A stretch of DNA of 64,000 nt from DASSWG01 sp035705295. GTDB lineage: Bacteria; Bacteroidota; Bacteroidia; Flavobacteriales; Flavobacteriaceae. Under the pieces are notes generated by a model. It searched no databases. It had not been told where the DNA came from and saw only the letters and a program-made list of their open reading frames with translations. Made by a program: the position numbers and the translations under genes. This document shows positions 32,253 to 39,715 of this stretch, piece after piece; the stretch's first letter is position 1; each line of letters begins with the position of its first letter. The stretch is from positions 1 to 64,000 of the forward strand of contig DASSWG010000006.1 in NCBI GenBank assembly GCA_035705295.1, in the 5' to 3' direction.

Positions 32253-33347
32253 ATGAGAGCCGGAATTGTAGGATTGCCAAATGTAGGGAAATCGACTTTG
32301 TTCAATTGTCTTTCCAATGCGAAAGCGCAAAGTGCCAATTTTCCATTTTGTACCATTGAGCCCAATTTGGGCGTGGTGAACGTGCCCGATTCGCGCTTGT
32401 TGAAATTGGAAGAACTGGTGAACCCGGAGCGCGTAATGCCCGCCACGGTCGATATTGTCGATATTGCAGGATTGGTAAAAGGCGCCAGCAAAGGCGAGGG
32501 GTTGGGTAACCAATTTTTGGGGAACATTCGTGAAACCGACGCCATTTTGCATGTGTTGCGCTGTTTCGACAACGACAACATCATCCATGTGGATGGGAAC
32601 ATCGACCCGATCCGCGACAAAGAAACCATCGATATGGAATTGCAGTTGAAAGATTTGGAAACGGTGGAAAAAAAATTGGACAAGGTGAAACGCGCGGCAA
32701 AAACCGGAAACAAAGAAGCCCAGAAAGAAGAAGCGGTTTTGCTGAAATTAAAAGAAGGTTTGGAAGCCGGAATTTCGGTCCGTGCAATTTCGATTTCGGA
32801 AGACGATCGGGAAGAATTTGTAAAACCTTTGCAGTTTATCACCGACAAACCCGTGTTGTATATTTGCAATGTGGATGAAGCTTCTGCGGTTTCCGGAAAC
32901 AAATACGTGGACTTGGTAAAAGAAAACATCAAAAACGAACAAGCCGAAGTATTGGTTTTGGCCGTGGGCACCGAAGCCGATATCGCAGAACTGGACGATT
33001 ACGAAGAACGCCAACTTTTTTTGGAAGACATCGGTTTGAAAGAATCGGGAGCCGCAAAACTGATCCGCGCTGCTTATAAATTACTGAACCAACAAACCTA
33101 TTTCACGGCCGGCGTAAAAGAAGTCCGCGCGTGGACAATTAACGTCGGATCCACCGCACCCCAAGCTGCGGGCGTGATCCATACGGATTTTGAAAAAGGG
33201 TTTATCCGCGCCGAAGTTATCAAATACGACGATTATGTGCATTTTGGAAGCGAAGCAAAAGTGAAAGAAGCCGGGAAATTGAGTGTGGAAGGAAAAGAAT
33301 ACATTGTGCAAGACGGCGATGTGATGCATTTTCGGTTTAATGTTTAG
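32253..33347 (+). CDS. ychF: Redox-regulated ATPase YchF
   Basis: YchF is an Obg-family P-loop protein that hydrolyses ATP rather than GTP and associates with ribosomes. The 364-residue protein begins MRAGIVGLPNVGKSTLFNCL (Walker A). Switch II is DIAGLVKGASKGEG, and an ICNVDEAS element replaces the NKxD base-specificity motif, which fits ATP use. A coiled-coil insertion (about 130-175) and the C-terminal TGS-like domain with FTAGVKEVRAWTI and AGVIHTDFEKGFIRAEVI complete it. Confidence 0.97.
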   Translation: MRAGIVGLPNVGKSTLFNCLSNAKAQSANFPFCTIEPNLGVVNVPDSRLLKLEELVNPERVMPATVDIVDIAGLVKGASKGEGLGNQFLGNIRETDAILHVLRCFDNDNIIHVDGNIDPIRDKETIDMELQLKDLETVEKKLDKVKRAAKTGNKEAQKEEAVLLKLKEGLEAGISVRAISISEDDREEFVKPLQFITDKPVLYICNVDEASAVSGNKYVDLVKENIKNEQAEVLVLAVGTEADIAELDDYEERQLFLEDIGLKESGAAKLIRAAYKLLNQQTYFTAGVKEVRAWTINVGSTAPQAAGVIHTDFEKGFIRAEVIKYDDYVHFGSEAKVKEAGKLSVEGKEYIVQDGDVMHFRFNV

Positions 33348-33562
33348 GCTAAAATTCAAATTCCACCCCGAGGCTTCGGGGCCAAATCCCAAACCCGCCT
33401 GCCGGACCGGCGGTTCCAAATCCAATGTCATATCGAGCGCAGTCGAGATGCAAATTCAAAAAGCTATCACCCTGAGCTTGTCGAAGTCTTGTCGAAGGGC
33501 CGAAACCCGATATCTCCTCGTTGGTCTGTTCCCCGTCTTTCATAACTTTTGTAAAAATGGCA
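33348..33562. repeat. Cluster of small palindromic repeats downstream of ychF
   Basis: The segment is a CCAAATCC-rich low-complexity background carrying four separate palindromes: CCCCGAGGCTTCGGGG (about 33367-33382), CCGCCTGCCGGACCGGCGG (about 33396-33415), a TCGAGCGCAGTCGAGATG half-palindrome (about 33433-33450), and CCCTGAGCTTGTCGAAG followed by a second CTTGTCGAAGGG (about 33471-33500). The last two resemble repeats I recall as widespread between genes in Flavobacteriaceae. No gene is present. Confidence 0.7.
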
Positions 33563-33600
33563 AAAATAAAAAACCAAGCTGCTAAAAAACAACTTGGTTT
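33563..33600 (-). terminator. Terminator of the fibre operon
   Basis: AAACCAAG (33571-33578) and CTTGGTTT (33593-33600) form an 8-base stem. On the minus strand it is followed by TTTTTTATTTTT. It lies 86 bases after the stop of the fibre gene. Confidence 0.7.
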
Positions 33601-33685
33601 GGGTTGATCGAAGTCGCAGCCCCCGACAATATTTTCAGGTTTCCCCTTTCTGCTATCCGATCAACTTACTTGAGAAAATGGTTTC

Positions 33686-36600
33686 TTATTTATTGTTTTT
33701 TTCCAATTGCTCCAATCTTTGCTGCATTTTCACAACAAGGGCCTGTAGGTTTTCAATGGAAGTTTTTTGCGTTTCGATCATTTTTTGTTGCTCTTGGATG
33801 GCCCTAACGGCAATCACCCCAAAAGCAGAATAGTCCATCGTATAATTTCCTTCCAGGTCACCTTCTTTGTTCGGATTGTTGACCAACGAGGGAAATATTT
33901 CCTCAACTTCTTGCGCAAGAAAACCCATATATCGTTTATCATTTTTTTGATGTAAAAATTTATAGGTAAAGGCATTGAGTTGCATAAGTTTGGGAAGGAT
34001 AATTCCCATCGGCTGAAAAGCTGTTTTCAAGCGGGCATCGGAGGCGGCGGTATACGTTCCGCTCGTGCCGTCAAATGTGCCTATATTCGTGCCGGATTCA
34101 TCGTATAAATACAAGTTGCCCGAAGTTGCATCTACCTGGAAATTCCAATATTTATCCGTGGCCCCGTTGCTATTTTCCAAAGTAAAACCATTGGTTCCGG
34201 CCGTACTGGCTGCGGCGTCATAAACTATATGCAGTTCCGTTGAGGGAGCGCTGGTGCCAATCCCCACCTTTGTCGAAGTTGTAGCATCGTTTATGCCGTT
34301 GATACTTCCCAATATCAATGAATTGCTTTGGGACACTTCGGAATTGGCTCCGATGGCAGTGGCATTTTCCAATGCATCTGCACCTACATCCGCATTGTAA
34401 CCCAGCGCGGTATTATGATTCCCCATAATGTTGGAAGTCAATGCCAGTGTGCCGTGGGCGGTATTATTGCTCCCGAGAGTATTGGAATTCAAAGCTTCAC
34501 TTCCATAGGCGACATTGCTACCACCAGTGGTATTGTGCCACAAAGCGGTATATCCGCTTGCGGTATTGCCATCTCCCGTATTGTCTGTTAAAGCCAAGAA
34601 TCCATTTGCGGTGTTTCCATATGTATCGATGTTTGAAAACAAAGCTTTGTATCCGGTGGCAGTATTGTTCCCTCCCGTAGTGTTGGAGTACAAGGCTTGG
34701 CTTCCATTGGCGGTATTTTGAAATCCTGTGGTGTTGGACGTCAAAGCTGCATCCCCGACGGCAGTATTCTCATATCCAATGGTGTTGGAATACAGCGCTC
34801 CGTTTCCAGTAGCGGTATTGTTGCTCCCCGTAGTGTTCGAGAATAAAGCGCTGCTTCCGACGGCAGTATTGAAAGTTCCCAATGTGTTTAAATACAACGC
34901 TCCGAATCCCGAAGCGGTATTGTTGCTCCCCGTGGTGTTGGACAACAAAGCACTACTTCCGACCGCAGTATTAAAAGCCCCTAATGTATTGGAATTCATT
35001 GAATTATTTCCGATAGCGACATTATAATTCCCTGTGGTGTTTGAATTCAAAGCTCCATATCCGTTGGCGGTATTACCTTCTCCCGTGGTATTGAAATATA
35101 AGGCTAAATTTCCACTAGCAACGTTAAACGAGCCTGTGGAGTTGGAATACAAAGCTTTATGTCCGCTGGCGGTGTTTGAGCCCCCCGTGGTATTGGAATA
35201 CAAAGTTTGGTATCCACTGGCGGTGTTAGAGCTTCCGGTGGTGTTGGAATACAAAGCTTTGGTTCCACTGGCGGTGTTAAATTTTCCGGTGGTATTGGAA
35301 TACATGGCTTCATACCCATTGGCTGTATTTTCAAATCCCGAGGTGTTGGAATACAATGCTGAATATCCGCTAGCGGTATTTCCATTTCCATCGATATTGG
35401 AATATAAAGCTTGGCTTCCGCTGGCAGTATTGTTGATTCCTATGGTATTGGAAAACATAGCTTGGGTTCCGGTAGCGGTATTTGCAATTCCCACGGTATT
35501 GGAAGCCAAAGCTTCACTTCCATAGGCAATGTTATCGGACCCTGAGATATTGTGCCACAAAGCTGCATATCCACTCGCGGTGTTTCCGCCTCCATCAACA
35601 TTGTCTCGCAACGCAAGGAAACCGGTGGCGGTATTGGCCCCACCTGTGGTATTGGCCAATAAAGCCCTATATCCGTTGGCGGTGTTGTTTACCCCACTGG
35701 TATTGGAATTCAAAGCCTCATATCCACTGGCAGTATTGTTGATTCCCGAGATATTGGAACTTAATGCGAAAGCACCAATAGCTGTATTTTCGGAGCCCGT
35801 AGTGTTGGCATTCAATGTTCGATATCCGAAAGAAGTATTTGTGCTGGTGGAAGAAATCATTCCGGCCTTTTCATTGTTTACCTTAAACCGCAAAGCTTCA
35901 GCATTGGTGGTCCCAATAAAATCGGTGGCGGTGGCGGAGTTTCCTCCGAGTTCCCAACCCGCATTGTCCGAGCTTGGTAACCAATTAGTGCCATCATATT
36001 CCAAAACCTGCCCGCTGATGGCGCCCATATCGTCAATTTTTACAGCAGTGACCGCCGCGTTGGCCAAATCGGCAGTAACTATTGTTCCATCGTCAATTTC
36101 TGTGGAAGTCACGGCATCTGCAGCAATATCATTGGACAAAATGGTTTCGTCCAAAATCTCCGTAGAGGTTATCGCACTGGCGGCGATATCACCGGTAGCG
36201 ATGGTGCCGTCCACGATTTCTGAAGATTCCACATCGGTACCGAGGTCGGCGGTGATTTCATTGGTGGCGGAAATACCGATACCCGTTCCCCCAGAATAGA
36301 TATCGTTGGTGTCCACGTCGTTTGCCGGTGCCCAAGTGGTGCCGTTCCATTTCAAGGCCTGTCCGTTCGTCGCGGCCATTTGGTTGATTTTTCCGCCTTG
36401 GATATCCGCATCTTGAATATCGTTGTTGGCGATGGTTCCATCCAAAATATCTGTGGACAAAATGGTTTCGTCCAAAATCTCCGTAGAGGTTATCGCACTG
36501 GCGGCGATATCACCGGTAGCGATGGTGCCGTCCACGATTTCCGAAGATTCCACATCGGTACCGAGGTCGGCGGTGATTTCATTGGTGGCGGAGATGCCAA

Positions 36601-37822
36601 TACCCGCTCCCCCGGAATAAATGTCGTTGGTGTCCACATCGTTCGCCGGGGCCCAAGTGGTGCCGTCCCATTTCAAGGCTTGTCCGTTCGTCGCGGCCAT
36701 TTGGTTGATTTTCCCGCCTTGGATGCTGGCATCTTGAATATCGTTGTTGGCAATGGTTCCATCCAAAATGTCTGTGGACAAAATGGTTTCGTCCAAAATT
36801 TCCGTAGTGGTTACCGCACTGGCGGCGATATCTGCGGAGGCAATGGTGCCGTCCACGATTTCCGTGGTTGTCACCGCGTTGACTGCAATGTCGGCAGTGG
36901 CGATGGTTCCATCCACGATTTCCGAAGATTCGACGTCGGTGCCAAGGTCGGCTGTGATTTCATTGGTGGCGGAGATACCGATACCTGTTCCTTGAATGTA
37001 GGTGGGGCCCGGGACTCCTGCCGGACCTTGAGCTCCGGTTAAACCGATTGGCCCTTGTGGGCCAGTAGCCCCGATTGCTCCGGCTGGTCCTGGAATTCCT
37101 TGAACACCCGTCAACCCGATTGGTCCTTGTGGACCGGTAGCTCCAATTGGCCCGGTTGGTCCGGTAGTTCCAGTTGGGCCTGGAACTCCTGCCGGACCTT
37201 GAGCTCCGGTTAAACCGATTGGCCCTTGTGGGCCGGTAGCTCCGGTTGGTCCAATAGCTCCAGTTGGGCCCGGAACCCCTGCTGGGCCTTGAGTTCCAGT
37301 TAGACCAATTGGCCCTTGTGGCCCAGGAATCCCTTGAGCGCCCGTCAACCCGATTGGCCCTTGTGGACCGGTAGCCCCAATTGGTCCGGTTGGTCCAGGA
37401 TCACCTTGTGGTCCCTGTGGACCTGGGTTTCCATCCGCGGCATACAAGGCGTATGGCACACTCAAAAGTTCGGTGGTGCCCAAATCCGTATAGATAGTGC
37501 CGCCGGTAGGATCTATTCCCACATTGATGAATTTGTTGCCGGCGCTCCAATCCACTCCGGCCATTGTTCCCATAACAGGCACTCCCTGACCAATTTGAAG
37601 GGTATAAAGGCCAAAATTATTAGTGGTTACCGTGTGGGTCTCAACATATTCGGTTGTGGAACCGTTGAGAATAGTGATTTGAATTCCCAAAGTTTGATTT
37701 GTCAAAGGATTGCCCGCATTATCACGGGCAATGCCTTGATAATTAAATTTTTCAGGAGCTTGTGCCTGAAGGTTCATGACCATTAACATGGCACTTACAA
37801 ATAATAGAAGTTTTATTTTCAT
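33686..37822 (-). CDS. Giant secreted fibre protein: collagen-like, beta-roll repeats, S74 chaperone
   Basis: A 1378-residue exported protein. Domains in order: signal peptide (1-21); a beta domain common in Bacteroidota surface proteins (22-130, begins FNYQGIARDNAGNPL, ends LLSVPYALYA); 48 uninterrupted Gly-X-Y triplets (131-274); three copies of a roughly 107-residue unit rich in SSEIVDGTIA and STEILDETIL (275 to about 610); about 28 repeats of a 17-residue unit NTASGYxALYSNTTG (about 655-1147), like trimeric-adhesin head beta-rolls; a linker with TKVGIGTSAPSTELHI; and a peptidase S74 intramolecular chaperone with SDARLK (Ser1261, Lys1266) and MGFLAQEVEEIFPSLV, ending in a coiled coil. I infer a trimeric surface fibre that self-cleaves after folding. 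It has no T9SS tail itself; a T9SS-sorted protein is encoded 60 bases upstream. The export route and ligand are unknown. Confidence 0.92.
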   Translation of the reverse strand: MKIKLLLFVSAMLMVMNLQAQAPEKFNYQGIARDNAGNPLTNQTLGIQITILNGSTTEYVETHTVTTNNFGLYTLQIGQGVPVMGTMAGVDWSAGNKFINVGIDPTGGTIYTDLGTTELLSVPYALYAADGNPGPQGPQGDPGPTGPIGATGPQGPIGLTGAQGIPGPQGPIGLTGTQGPAGVPGPTGAIGPTGATGPQGPIGLTGAQGPAGVPGPTGTTGPTGPIGATGPQGPIGLTGVQGIPGPAGAIGATGPQGPIGLTGAQGPAGVPGPTYIQGTGIGISATNEITADLGTDVESSEIVDGTIATADIAVNAVTTTEIVDGTIASADIAASAVTTTEILDETILSTDILDGTIANNDIQDASIQGGKINQMAATNGQALKWDGTTWAPANDVDTNDIYSGGAGIGISATNEITADLGTDVESSEIVDGTIATGDIAASAITSTEILDETILSTDILDGTIANNDIQDADIQGGKINQMAATNGQALKWNGTTWAPANDVDTNDIYSGGTGIGISATNEITADLGTDVESSEIVDGTIATGDIAASAITSTEILDETILSNDIAADAVTSTEIDDGTIVTADLANAAVTAVKIDDMGAISGQVLEYDGTNWLPSSDNAGWELGGNSATATDFIGTTNAEALRFKVNNEKAGMISSTSTNTSFGYRTLNANTTGSENTAIGAFALSSNISGINNTASGYEALNSNTSGVNNTANGYRALLANTTGGANTATGFLALRDNVDGGGNTASGYAALWHNISGSDNIAYGSEALASNTVGIANTATGTQAMFSNTIGINNTASGSQALYSNIDGNGNTASGYSALYSNTSGFENTANGYEAMYSNTTGKFNTASGTKALYSNTTGSSNTASGYQTLYSNTTGGSNTASGHKALYSNSTGSFNVASGNLALYFNTTGEGNTANGYGALNSNTTGNYNVAIGNNSMNSNTLGAFNTAVGSSALLSNTTGSNNTASGFGALYLNTLGTFNTAVGSSALFSNTTGSNNTATGNGALYSNTIGYENTAVGDAALTSNTTGFQNTANGSQALYSNTTGGNNTATGYKALFSNIDTYGNTANGFLALTDNTGDGNTASGYTALWHNTTGGSNVAYGSEALNSNTLGSNNTAHGTLALTSNIMGNHNTALGYNADVGADALENATAIGANSEVSQSNSLILGSINGINDATTSTKVGIGTSAPSTELHIVYDAAASTAGTNGFTLENSNGATDKYWNFQVDATSGNLYLYDESGTNIGTFDGTSGTYTAASDARLKTAFQPMGIILPKLMQLNAFTYKFLHQKNDKRYMGFLAQEVEEIFPSLVNNPNKEGDLEGNYTMDYSAFGVIAVRAIQEQQKMIETQKTSIENLQALVVKMQQRLEQLEKNNK
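34385..35850 (-). repeat. About 28 tandem 51-base coding repeats
   Basis: In-frame tandem units of 17 codons encode NTASGYxALYSNTTG variants. One unit is a codon short (NTANGFLALTDNTG). Divergence among units is moderate, with pairs nearly identical (for example the units containing AVGSSALLSNTTG and AVGSSALFSNTTG), indicating ongoing duplication. Confidence 0.9.
36120..37000 (-). repeat. Three copies of a 321-base coding repeat
   Basis: Identical landmarks recur 321 bases apart (GAGGTCGG at 36242 and 36563; TGGTTGATTT at 36381 and 36702), and a third, slightly longer copy lies at about 36944. Each encodes GISATNEITADLGTDVESSE followed by IVDGTIA and IL DETIL-type modules. Confidence 0.85.
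37001..37432 (-). repeat. 432-base collagen-like Gly-X-Y coding repeat
   Basis: Forty-eight consecutive Gly-X-Y triplets, dominated by the 18-residue block GATGPQGPIGLTGAQGPA and relatives, with no interruption of the period. Confidence 0.95.
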
Positions 37823-37882
37823 GACAGTAAAATTATTTGGTTGTTAAATTATTTTAGAAATGTTGAACAATCTAGATCACTG

Positions 37883-38461
37883 TTAATAAGTGCCCAGTTT
37901 CAGTATTTTAAAACTGTGTTCATAAGTCCGTTTCCCTTGTTGCAAATTTGCTTGTAATATATAAGTACCTTCTTGCAGGAAATACAGGTTCAGTTGTTGC
38001 CTTTCCATGCCCGTTTGCAAATTGATTTTATGTTTCATAATAAGTCGCCCGCGCAGATCAAAAAGACGGAGGGAAAGTTCGCCCCCTCCAGGAAAAGTCG
38101 GATGTAGGTATAAAGTATTCGCCACCGGGTTGGGGTACAAGGAAAGGCCTTCGTCCAAAAGTGGGTTTTCTTCTACATCCAACAAGTCGCCGTGGGCTTG
38201 CAGAACACCTTGTGTCACAATGAAAGATGCACTTGTTTCCGTACTTATTAGCAGCATTTCGCCAATGGAATAGGCATAGAGGTTCCCAGCGATGTTTGCG
38301 CTGCCACCACTGGCGTTCAGGGTGCTTTGTGCATTTATCCCGTTCGGGAAGAAAACAAACCCCACTAAGGCAAAACCCAAACGGATTTTCCATATTGACG
38401 CCTTGGCCCCTCTTGGTTTTGGGGTTTTTGGCGTTTCAAAATGAAGTAGTTTGTGTTCCAT
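37883..38461 (-). CDS. Small T9SS-sorted secreted protein upstream of the fibre gene
   Basis: A 192-residue protein with a long basic N-region and a membrane-spanning signal (about 25-45, ending GINAQ). A short domain with ASGGSANIAGNLYAYSIGEM and VTQGVLQAHGD follows, then a C-terminal type A sorting domain (LSLYPNPVANTLYLHP, GTYILQANLQQGKRTYEHSF, ending KILKLGTY). In Bacteroidota such tails direct export through the type IX system and attachment to the cell surface. The mature part is only about 70 residues. The fibre gene follows 60 bases downstream, so the two are likely co-transcribed and the small protein may anchor or cap the fibre; that role is inference. ATG 38461 was chosen over the frame extension to 38506. 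Confidence 0.85.
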   Translation of the reverse strand: MEHKLLHFETPKTPKPRGAKASIWKIRLGFALVGFVFFPNGINAQSTLNASGGSANIAGNLYAYSIGEMLLISTETSASFIVTQGVLQAHGDLLDVEENPLLDEGLSLYPNPVANTLYLHPTFPGGGELSLRLFDLRGRLIMKHKINLQTGMERQQLNLYFLQEGTYILQANLQQGKRTYEHSFKILKLGTY

Positions 38462-38495
38462 GATTCTTGGTTTTTGATTAATTGACTTAAGCGAT

Positions 38496-38509
38496 AATTT
38501 GCTCAAATT
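38496..38509. promoter_or_regulatory. Palindromic operator candidate between T9SS gene and LuxR regulator
   Basis: AATTTG-CT-CAAATT is a perfect 14-base inverted repeat located about ten bases downstream of the -7 box of the T9SS-fibre operon, at its predicted transcription start. Confidence 0.45.
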
Positions 38510-38518
38510 GCGTTAAAG

Positions 38519-38546
38519 CAAATGTATATACCAACAAGACACCAAA
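38519..38546 (-). promoter_or_regulatory. Promoter of the T9SS-fibre operon
   Basis: On the minus strand TTTG (38543-38546) precedes TACATTTG (38519-38526) with a 16-base spacer, one base shorter than usual. Confidence 0.55.
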
Positions 38547-38583
38547 AAATAACCATCAATGGCCATTTTTCGTCAAAAATGCA

Positions 38584-38591
38584 TATATTTG
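38584..38591 (+). promoter_or_regulatory. -7 box of the PAS-LuxR regulator (TATATTTG)
   Basis: Consensus -7 element 32 bases upstream of ATG 38624; no consensus -33. Confidence 0.5.
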
Positions 38592-38623
38592 TTTATCCTG
38601 TATTTTTAACCTGTCCTTCAATT

Positions 38624-39388
38624 ATGGAAAAAACCATTCTTGACGAAGCTAATCAGATTTGGAACAAGGCCACCAAAAACAAGGCTCCTGGGGATTTGCT
38701 CCTTGAAATGGAAATTTACAAGAAGTTGCTCAATATCTTCCAGGTGGGCGATTATTATTATTTTATTTTCAACGTGCCCCAAATGAGGATTGAATATGCC
38801 AGCGAATCCATTTCGTCGGTAATCGGCTGCCGTTCCGAAGATTATACAATTGATTATGTCCTGGATAATATCCACCCGGACGACCTGCCCCGTTTTTTGG
38901 ATTTTGAAGCCACAGTTGTCGAATTTTTTTTACAGTTGCCTCCGGAAAAGACCATGAAATATAAATCACGTTACGATTACAGGATCAGGAAAACCGATGG
39001 CGACTACATCCATATTTTACAACAAGGCGTGGCCATTCAAAGTGATGGGGACGGAGTGGTGTTGCGCGCCTTTGTGGTGCATACCGACATATCGCACCTC
39101 AAAAAAAACAACAAAACGGTACTTTCCTTTATCGGTTTGGAAGGAGAGCCTTCTTATCTCGACGTGAAAAGCATCAAACGTATTCGACCGACAAAAGAAC
39201 CACTTACCAATAGGGAAAAACAGATACTTATTTTCTTGGCGAAAAACAAAACCAGCCTTGAAATTGGCGAAATGCTTTTTATAAGTAAAAACACCGTGGA
39301 CAGGCATCGAAAAAATATGTTGGCAAAAACCGAAACCGGCACTACCCTGCAACTCGTGATGAAAGCCTTGGAAAAAGGATGGATTTAA
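38624..39388 (+). CDS. PAS-fold LuxR-type transcriptional regulator
   Basis: A 254-residue regulator without a receiver domain. Residues about 45-170 form a PAS-like fold (VGDYYYFIFNVPQMRIEYAS, DYVLDNIHPDDLPRFLDFE, YRIRKTDGDYIHILQQGVAI). Residues about 188-250 are the LuxR helix-turn-helix (LTNREKQILIFLAKNKTSLE, EIGEMLFISKNTVDRHRKNM). This PAS-HTH arrangement is common in Flavobacteriia. It is divergent from the T9SS-fibre operon with 162 bases between start codons and is the obvious candidate to regulate it. The frame extends to 38522 but crosses the -7 box, so ATG 38624 is the start. Confidence 0.9.
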   Translation: MEKTILDEANQIWNKATKNKAPGDLLLEMEIYKKLLNIFQVGDYYYFIFNVPQMRIEYASESISSVIGCRSEDYTIDYVLDNIHPDDLPRFLDFEATVVEFFLQLPPEKTMKYKSRYDYRIRKTDGDYIHILQQGVAIQSDGDGVVLRAFVVHTDISHLKKNNKTVLSFIGLEGEPSYLDVKSIKRIRPTKEPLTNREKQILIFLAKNKTSLEIGEMLFISKNTVDRHRKNMLAKTETGTTLQLVMKALEKGWI

Positions 39389-39715
39389 CGACAGAACGAT
39401 CCTTCGGACTTTCTAATTAAGAATTGAAAGAAAAACCGCTATTTCGTTTTTTTTATAGAAGCTTAACATTCGTTTTATGAAGGAACAAGAGTAAATGATC
39501 ATATAAATCAAAAGCCTTGTTTTCCCCGAAAATGTGTTGTGTTCAAAAATATAATTCCAAGCTCCATCCCCAAAGTCTCGAGACCAAATTCCAATCCCAG
39601 ATCCCCGATTTCCAATCACCATTTTTGTCGGTTTTAAAAACCTGTTAATATTTTTTGGTCAACTTGTTTCGTAAATAAAGTTATCCTTGTATCTTAGCAC
39701 AAGAGCAGAATCCTT
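39389..39715. other. Intergenic region upstream of parE
   Basis: These 327 bases hold no gene. Around 39555-39620 they contain a CCAAATTCCAATCCCAGATCCCC-like low-complexity stretch of the dispersed family seen at 12770, 33350 and 44681. A TATCTTAG near 39690 with CTTG 23 bases upstream may be a weak parE promoter. Confidence 0.45.

Noticed and set aside
34385..35850. Regular 51-base periodicity resembling a CRISPR array
   Set aside because: The units are in-frame protein repeats within one long coding region, with no unique spacers between conserved direct repeats and no cas genes.
34441..37786. Several long plus-strand open frames opposite the fibre gene (for example 35034-35525, 35529-36299, 36380-37042)
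   Set aside because: They are antisense shadows produced by the codon pattern of the tandem repeats; their low-complexity products have no start context or family features.
33686..39388. Prophage remnant
   Set aside because: S74 and collagen-like repeats are common in phage tail fibres, but there are no capsid, portal, terminase, integrase or lysis genes; a T9SS sorting tail and a signal peptide point to a host surface system.
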